Assembly: GCA_937915975.1 (NCBI GenBank)
Contig: CALGGL010000142.1
Coordinates: 1-15,991, forward strand
DNA length: 15,991 nucleotides
Reading direction: 5' to 3'
Origin: an uncultured Lachnospiraceae bacterium
GTDB lineage: Bacteria > Bacillota > Clostridia > Lachnospirales > Lachnospiraceae
Of this stretch, positions 1 to 4,445 are shown piece by piece (within the stretch, counting starts at the first letter, position 1; every line of letters starts with the position of its first letter). The translations under genes were made by a program, and so were the position numbers. The notes under the pieces are model-generated. The model had not been told where the DNA came from. It saw only the letters and a list, made by a program, of their open reading frames with translations, and searched no databases.

Positions 1-166
1 CTGAGTTCAGCAGACCGTCGTAGTGGCGCATGAGCAGATGGCTCTCAATCTGCTGGAGGGTGTCGAGCACCACACCAACAAGGATGAGCAGTGATGTTCC
101 ACCAAAGAACTGAGCGAACTCCTGCTTCACGTCGAGCAGACCTGCGAAAGCAGGCATGATGGCGAT
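1..166 (-). CDS. secY: Partial SecY translocase subunit, Bacteroidetes type (foreign to the rest of the contig)
   Basis: Read on the minus strand, bases 166 to 1 translate without a stop into IAIMPAFAG, then a segment with [15 protein letters not shown] and finally [17 protein letters not shown]. This is the near-invariant end of SecY, the protein-conducting channel of the inner membrane, in its Bacteroidetes version ([16 protein letters not shown] and [10 protein letters not shown]). The gene is cut by the left edge, so its own C-terminus is missing. The other side is lost where recognisable SecY ends near base 166, although the frame stays open further right. Base composition is clearly GC-richer than everything from about 180 onward, and the genes to the right are Firmicutes-like. 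I read this as the tail of a chimeric contig rather than a native neighbour. The protein identification is confident; the chimera reading is inference. Confidence 0.8.
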   Translation of the reverse strand, partial: MAIMPAFAGLLDVKQEFAQFFGGTSLLILVGVVLDTLQQIESHLLMRHYDGLLNS

Positions 167-204
167 GTTGAAGCAGTTTGGAGTATTGTTGAAATCCAAG
201 AAGT

Positions 205-399
205 GTGTATATCCGTTATAGGAATTGCCATTTGTATGGACATACACATATGCCGTATCTTGATGAAAATGAAGATGATGTCACTATACTTAATCCGGGC
301 AGTATCTCGCTTCCAAGGCAGGATGACGGAAAGAAAACCTATGCAATTATTGATATCGATGATTTTGAAGGCGTAGCTTACGAATTTCATAATATTTAA
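205..399 (+). CDS. Metallophosphoesterase, YfcE/MJ0936 family, 3' fragment
   Basis: The frame contains YGHTHMP, then [11 protein letters not shown], then a short beta-rich tail [10 protein letters not shown] and a TAA stop at 397-399. GHTH supplies metal-binding histidines in calcineurin-like phosphoesterases, and NPGS followed by a Pro-Arg is typical of the YfcE/MJ0936 subgroup, which are small cytosolic metal-dependent phosphodiesterases. Only about the last third of the usual 160-180 residues is present. The frame has an in-frame TGA at 190-192, and the nominal GTG at 205 has no ribosome binding site, so it is not a true start. The missing 5' part was lost at the junction with the SecY fragment. 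The exact point where genuine phosphoesterase sequence begins cannot be fixed; it is certain from about 232 onward. The substrate cannot be told from this piece. Confidence 0.75.
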   Translation: MYIRYRNCHLYGHTHMPYLDENEDDVTILNPGSISLPRQDDGKKTYAIIDIDDFEGVAYEFHNI

Positions 400-412
400 T
401 TAATACGTTAAT

Positions 413-554
413 AGGCTTGGATATTATAGACTAATCCATAAGCAGGTACTTTGAAGACGCAGGTACTTAGCGAGAGAAGTCGAGCTTAGTACCTTTGCGT
501 CTGAGAGTAGCGAGAGCGTGCCTGCGATGGATTATGTCTATAACATCCAAGCCT
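413..554. repeat. Nested inverted-repeat element, possible MITE-like or structured RNA element
   Basis: The two ends are near-perfect inverted copies. The left arm from 413 begins AGGCTTGGATATTATAGAC and continues to about 447. The right arm, read on the minus strand from 554, begins AGGCTTGGATGTTATAGAC and continues to about 520, with only a few mismatches or one-base gaps over about 35 bp. Inside is a second hairpin: AGACGC (455-460) through GGTACTTAGC pairs with GCTTAGTACC through GCGTCT (497-502). The motif TAGCGAGAG occurs twice (468-476 and 508-516). There is no T-run after the element, so it is not a simple terminator. It lies between the phosphoesterase stop and the RBS AAAAGGAG (556-563) of rlmD. 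It could be a small non-coding mobile repeat or a cis-acting RNA fold for rlmD. The structure is seen directly; function is unknown. Confidence 0.7.
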
Positions 555-567
555 TAAAAGGAGAAAA

Positions 568-2271
568 ATGAAAAAAGGCGAAGTATACGAGGGATATATA
601 GAAGATTTTGATTTTCCGAATAAAGGAAGCTTATATATAGAGGATAGGAAAGTTACTGTTAAGGAGGCACTTCCGGGACAGAAGATTAGGTTTTCCATAT
701 CCAAGAAGAAGACCGGTATGGCAGAGGGACGCTTGCTTGAGGTACTGGAAAGGTCTGAGCTTGAGGATATAGAACCGTTGTGTTCTTATTTTGGTATATG
801 CGGAGGATGTGCTTACCAGAATCTTTCTTATAAGAACCAGCTTAGGTTCAAGGAGGATATGGTAAAAAAGTTAATAGATAAGGCACTTCCCGGACATTCC
901 TATGAGTGGGAGGGTATCATACCGTCTCCTGTTCAAAATGCATATCGCAATAAGATGGAGTTTACTTTTGGAGATGCATATAAGGACGGTCCTCTTGCAC
1001 TTGGACTTCACAAGAAGGGAAGTTTTCACGATATAGTGAGCGTGTGTGAAAAATCCGGCTGTGTGATAATTAATTCGGATTGGCGAAAAATCGTGCAGTT
1101 TACCTTAACATTTTTCAGTGAAAGAAATGTACCTTATTATCATAGGATGAAGCACGAGGGAATTTTAAGAAACCTTGTGGTAAGACAGTCTGCCGCAACC
1201 GGAGAATTTCTTATAAATCTTGTTACATCTACCCAGTGGAAAGAATACGGCTTTGATGAAAAAGCCATGCTTAATGAATATGTAAATGGTCTGGTATCTC
1301 TTGAAAAAAACGGAGAACTCACCGAAGGCGGAAGTATAGCCGGAATTCTTTACACGGAAAATGATACTCTCGGAGATGTAGTTAAAAGCGACAGAACCAC
1401 TTGCTTATACGGAAAGGATTATATAACCGAGGAAGTAATAGGACTGAAATTTAAGATATCACCGTTTTCATTTTTCCAGACCAACACAAAGGGCTGTGAG
1501 GTGCTTTACGAAAAGGCAAGAGAGTATATATATAATACTGAAAGTGAAATGAATAATCCTTCAGGAAAAGTCGTTTTTGATCTATACAGCGGAACAGGAA
1601 CTATAGCGCAGATGATGGCACCTGCTTCAAAAAGGGTAATAGGAATTGAAATTGTTGAGGAAGCAGTAGAGGCCGCAAGGGAAAATGCAAGGCTTAACGG
1701 ACTTACTAATTGTGAGTTTATAGCCGGAGATGTTCTTAAAGCAATTGATTTAGTTTCTGATAAACCGGATTTAATTATAGTCGATCCGCCTCGGGATGGC
1801 ATTAATCCAAAAGCACTGGATAAGATTTTGGACTTTGGAGTGAAGCAGATAGTTTATATATCCTGTAAGCCTACATCCCTTGCAAGGGATTTAAAGATAA
1901 TGAACGAAAAGGGTTATAAGCTTGTCAAGGCATGCTGTGTGGACCAGTTTCCTTTTACGAGGAATGTGGAGACGGTTGTCTTGTTGGGTAGGAAATTTAC
2001 GGAAGATATCGAGTACGGATATGTGGATTATGAACCGAGCGATGATATCGTGATAAAAGGTTCTGCTACATACTCTGAAATCAAGCAGTGGATTATGGAA
2101 AACTACGGTATAAAGGTATCTTCTCTGTATGTTGCTCAGATTAAGGATAAGCTTGGGTTTGAGAAAAGAGATAACTATAATCTTGGTGCAGATGGACACC
2201 GAGTGCCTGTATGCCCTAAGGAGAAAGAGGAAGCTATCATAGAAGCATTCAAGCATTTTAAGATGCTTTAA
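568..2271 (+). CDS. rlmD: 23S rRNA (uracil-C5)-methyltransferase, RlmD/RlmCD type
   Basis: This SAM-dependent enzyme makes 5-methyluridine in 23S rRNA (U1939 for RlmD; both U747 and U1939 for the Gram-positive RlmCD version). Residues 1-60 form a TRAM RNA-binding domain. Cys72, Cys78 and Cys81 (CSYFGICGGC), with Cys160 or Cys165, make the expected 4Fe-4S site. FQTN is at 303-306, the SAM motif DLYSGTGT at 338-345, DPPRDG at 406-411, and the catalytic cysteine is Cys433 in ISCKP followed by SLARDL. Residues 460-473 match the family's DQFPFTRNVETVVLL end. About 80 residues follow (488-567), including a WIMENYGIKVSSLYVAQIK-like stretch and a basic patch, longer than E. coli RlmD but usual in Clostridia. 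The ATG at 568 has RBS AAAAGGAG with good spacing. The gene stands alone, ending at an intrinsic terminator. The family is certain; the exact uridine target is not. Confidence 0.95.
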   Translation: MKKGEVYEGYIEDFDFPNKGSLYIEDRKVTVKEALPGQKIRFSISKKKTGMAEGRLLEVLERSELEDIEPLCSYFGICGGCAYQNLSYKNQLRFKEDMVKKLIDKALPGHSYEWEGIIPSPVQNAYRNKMEFTFGDAYKDGPLALGLHKKGSFHDIVSVCEKSGCVIINSDWRKIVQFTLTFFSERNVPYYHRMKHEGILRNLVVRQSAATGEFLINLVTSTQWKEYGFDEKAMLNEYVNGLVSLEKNGELTEGGSIAGILYTENDTLGDVVKSDRTTCLYGKDYITEEVIGLKFKISPFSFFQTNTKGCEVLYEKAREYIYNTESEMNNPSGKVVFDLYSGTGTIAQMMAPASKRVIGIEIVEEAVEAARENARLNGLTNCEFIAGDVLKAIDLVSDKPDLIIVDPPRDGINPKALDKILDFGVKQIVYISCKPTSLARDLKIMNEKGYKLVKACCVDQFPFTRNVETVVLLGRKFTEDIEYGYVDYEPSDDIVIKGSATYSEIKQWIMENYGIKVSSLYVAQIKDKLGFEKRDNYNLGADGHRVPVCPKEKEEAIIEAFKHFKML

Positions 2272-2332
2272 AGAAGCGGTCGCCTGACGGCTCCCTTGAC
2301 GGGTTTACAGGAAAAATGGTTATGGGTGGGCT

Positions 2333-2352
2333 GTCAAGTAAAATCACTTGAC
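2333..2352 (+). other. Perfect 7-bp hairpin with an alternative upstream partner
   Basis: GTCAAGT (2333-2339) and ACTTGAC (2346-2352) form a perfect stem around a 6-nt loop. The same GTCAAG can also pair with CTTGAC at 2295-2300, so two mutually exclusive folds are possible in the rlmD 3' untranslated region. There is no U-tract behind it. This may be chance or a 3'-end structure. The surrounding bases 2276-2335 are more GC-rich than the flanks and show no open frame I recognise. Confidence 0.35.
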
Positions 2353-2402
2353 ATATGAGCAGATTCGTGATAATTTATAGTCATCCATAAGAGTATAAAG
2401 AA

Positions 2403-2444
2403 AGTCGGAACTTCAGTTCTTCGGAGCGGGGTTCCGATTTTTTT
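2403..2444 (+). terminator. Intrinsic terminator after rlmD
   Basis: TCGGAAC (2405-2411) pairs with GTTCCGA (2431-2437). The loop can itself pair partly (CTTC/GGAG region), and TTTTTTT (2438-2444) follows at once. This is a standard Rho-independent terminator for transcription coming out of rlmD. The other strand is A-rich on the far side (ACTTTCTTTAT), so weak bidirectional use is possible. Confidence 0.8.
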
Positions 2445-2450
2445 ACGGTC

Positions 2451-2519
2451 GGATAAGATTTGGATAAGTTTTGAGGGTTGGATAAGTTTTGAAAATAAAT
2501 CTTATCCAAAAACTTATCC
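2451..2519. repeat. Cluster of five GGATAAG / CTTATCC repeats (DnaA-box-like)
   Basis: GGATAAG occurs at 2451-2457, 2462-2468 and 2480-2486. Its reverse complement CTTATCC occurs at 2501-2507 and 2513-2519. Two copies lie in a perfect 15-bp direct repeat, TTGGATAAGTTTTGA, at 2460-2474 and 2478-2492. On one strand or the other each site reads TTATCC followed by AAA, AAC, GAC or ATA, resembling the DnaA box TTATCCACA with one to three mismatches. The cluster lies directly behind the rlmD terminator and 11 bases before the nominal start of the next frame, where it could also be an operator for an unknown regulator. The repeats are seen directly; the role is inference. Confidence 0.6.
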
Positions 2520-2529
2520 ATACGATACT

Positions 2530-3987
2530 TTGTACGATTCTTTAGAAAGTGTTCTTCGTGAATTGTCGGTAAATATATCGAATTTCGATGAGAATATTTA
2601 TAAGAAAGAGCTTGCGATAGCGAATGCGACAAGTAAACAAGTTACAGCTGAGGATGTTTTCAAGTATATGAAGGCTCTGGTGGAGTGCTTCGATTATCTT
2701 CCAGAGGAAGATGAGCAGAAGATAATGAACGGTATCCTTGATATAGAAAAAGCAAGAGCCACGGTTGATGCTCAAAATCTTGAGGTTATTAAAAAAGACT
2801 TTATGGCCTTTCAGGCAGAAGGAAAGATGGAAAATTTTGAGGATAAATCCAGAGGCTTTGTAGCACTCTATAAGGATGAAGATGGATTACATCTTACATG
2901 TGATGAAGAAGAATTAATAGGGATAGAGAAGAAAGAAGTAATATTACTTACACAGTCAGCAAGTGGTGATGAGCAGGATTTTGAGTGGTACAAGGACGAA
3001 AATAGTAAAGATAGATGGGAAATTGTACCAATAGACGAAAATAAAGACAGTGTTAATTCATATGACATACTTGATGAAAACGGAAATGTAATCGGAAATG
3101 AAAAATATAAAAATGGTAGGTATTACTGGATACAGGGCGATAATGGCGTTATGTATCAGAAAAGATGGCCTAACGAAGGAACTACAAAGCTTACAAACGA
3201 TGATTATAACAATATCAGCGCAACGATAGATATTGATAATCTAAATGTTTCTTATGTTGATGCAAATGGTACAACTAAAACTGTCGATGTGAAGGAAAAC
3301 TATGAGTTATGGTGGAAGTATCAGGATACTAACTATAAGGTTAAGCACCCGCTTACAAGTATAGAAGCATTTGAAGATTATCTTGCATTTAATGATCCTG
3401 CATTTGTTATCTGGTATGAGGATACGTCATGCGATTATAAGTGGTTCCATAACTTCAACGATGAGGAGACTAAGAAGGATTATGGTATCGATCCAAAGGC
3501 ACCTGAAAATGAGCCTGAGGAAGAAATAACTGAAGAACCAGCTATACAAATCACACCTGAAACTCCGGATACTACGGAAACGCCTGATAAGCCATCTACA
3601 CCTGATGAACCGTTTACACCTGATGTAATAGTTACACCTGGTAAACCGGAAGATGTTACACCTGCAGAACCTACTCATACAGATATGCATTTTTATATAG
3701 CAGTTTACAGCGACCATATGGAAGTTTACAATGACTCTCAGGACGAAGCTCTTTCAGAAGAATTCCTTGAGCACCTTGGTTATAATGCAAACTATGATGG
3801 CGAGTCGGTTGTAGGAGACTTCGCAGCATCTACAAAGTCATTTAAGACAAAGCTTGGAAAATCATCATATGTGCTTGAAGCAAAATTTAATGGCACAAAA
3901 TATGAGTATACAGTATATCTCAGCGGAAGACTTGCAAATTATAAATATCTCTTTACTTCTTATGGAGAGGTTGTAGTGGTAGATTAA
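2530..3987 (+). CDS. Acidic protein of unknown function with Pro/Thr linker; 5' end doubtful
   Basis: I do not recognise a family. The frame is 485 residues from TTG 2530. Residues 1-110 look helical and acidic. Residues 110-320 are rich in aromatic and acidic residues, with probable beta strands and repeated Trp/Tyr motifs such as YYWIQGDNG (198-206) and ENYELWWKYQD (256-266). Residues 323-382 are a Pro/Thr/Glu linker with repeated TPD/TPE units, the kind that joins domains in exported Gram-positive proteins. Residues 386-485 form a compact beta-rich C-terminal domain. There is no signal peptide, membrane segment or LPXTG signal. The TTG has no ribosome binding site, and the frame stays open back to 2374 through the terminator and repeats. 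The likeliest reading is a surface-type protein that has lost its 5' end, or a gene with an unidentified start. A good terminator follows, so it is a separate unit. Confidence 0.6.
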   Translation: MYDSLESVLRELSVNISNFDENIYKKELAIANATSKQVTAEDVFKYMKALVECFDYLPEEDEQKIMNGILDIEKARATVDAQNLEVIKKDFMAFQAEGKMENFEDKSRGFVALYKDEDGLHLTCDEEELIGIEKKEVILLTQSASGDEQDFEWYKDENSKDRWEIVPIDENKDSVNSYDILDENGNVIGNEKYKNGRYYWIQGDNGVMYQKRWPNEGTTKLTNDDYNNISATIDIDNLNVSYVDANGTTKTVDVKENYELWWKYQDTNYKVKHPLTSIEAFEDYLAFNDPAFVIWYEDTSCDYKWFHNFNDEETKKDYGIDPKAPENEPEEEITEEPAIQITPETPDTTETPDKPSTPDEPFTPDVIVTPGKPEDVTPAEPTHTDMHFYIAVYSDHMEVYNDSQDEALSEEFLEHLGYNANYDGESVVGDFAASTKSFKTKLGKSSYVLEAKFNGTKYEYTVYLSGRLANYKYLFTSYGEVVVVD

Positions 3988-4025
3988 TTAATAGCCCTCT
4001 TTTAATAAAATAAAATGTAAAAAAT

Positions 4026-4056
4026 CTGTCACCGGAATATGGTGGCAGGTTTTTTG
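4026..4056 (+). terminator. Intrinsic terminator after the acidic protein
   Basis: CTGTCACC (4026-4033) pairs with GGTGGCAG (4041-4048), with one G-U pair around a 7-nt loop, followed by GTTTTTTG. It lies about 40 bases after the stop at 3985-3987 and before a new promoter. Confidence 0.85.
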
Positions 4057-4073
4057 TTCTACAGTTGATAAAC

Positions 4074-4125
4074 TTGACAACCTACCATTAATATTGTTGT
4101 ATGTTTCAGTCGTGTATTAAGGAGG
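4074..4125 (+). promoter_or_regulatory. Promoter with perfect -35 and strong RBS in front of the amidohydrolase stub
   Basis: TTGACA (4074-4079) is a perfect sigma-A -35 box. Exactly 17 bases later stands TTGTAT (4097-4102), a weak -10. AAGGAGG (4119-4125) is a full-strength ribosome binding site 9 bases before the ATG at 4135. The control region of the lost gene therefore looks intact although the gene behind it is not. Confidence 0.5.
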
Positions 4126-4375
4126 CTGACTATTATGAGAATAATTACGGTAGAAGAACATTTTATGGTAAAGGAAATAAATGATAGATTTAATAAAGTG
4201 ATTAAGCCAAATGATGAATTTGACAAAAACCAGTTTGGATTCGTTTCAATGTTTGTAGAAAGAGGAAAGATTACCGAGTTAGATAAGCAGTGTTGCATTT
4301 GGTTTAAGATAAAGAAGGTACATTATATATGGCGCAAGTTGTATTTGAATCAATATATGCAAAGTAATTCCACTG

Positions 4376-4404
4376 TTGCGATAAAACAGCTGATAGAGTA
4401 TAAT
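4376..4404 (+). promoter_or_regulatory. Likely main promoter of the phosphorelay operon
   Basis: TTGCGA (4376-4381), a 17-base spacer and a perfect TATAAT (4399-4404) form a strong sigma-A promoter. The predicted start near 4411 gives a leader of about 35 bases to the ATG at 4446, which carries AAGGAGA at 4434-4440. It lies inside the amidohydrolase remnant. Confidence 0.75.
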
Positions 4405-4424
4405 AATACTGTATCAGTTGTTTT
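4383..4424 (+). promoter_or_regulatory. 13-bp dyad around the -10 box: operator or intrinsic terminator
   Basis: AAAACAGCTGATA (4383-4395) and TATCAGTTGTTTT (4412-4424) are inverted copies matching at 12 of 13 positions, separated by 16 bases that contain the -10 TATAAT. As DNA this is a well-placed operator: a dimer bound here would cover the spacer, -10 and start site. As RNA transcribed from the upstream promoter at 4074 it would be a stem with one G-U pair ending in TTTTT (4421-4425), an intrinsic terminator that would stop the stub transcript before the kinase. Both uses can coexist. Confidence 0.6.
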
Positions 4425-4445
4425 TACATATACAAGGAGAAATAT

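Noticed and set aside
127..390. 87-codon minus-strand frame across the left junction
   Set aside because: It is antisense to the phosphoesterase motifs and out of frame with SecY; its composition is that of a shadow frame.
2381..2632. Minus-strand frame covering the terminator and GGATAAG array
   Set aside because: Its repeated QNLS pattern simply mirrors the DNA repeats and the hairpin; there is no RBS and no recognisable family.
3427..3717. Minus-strand Arg/Cys-rich frame opposite the Pro/Thr linker
   Set aside because: It is the mirror image of the repetitive TPD/TPE codons and has no independent support.
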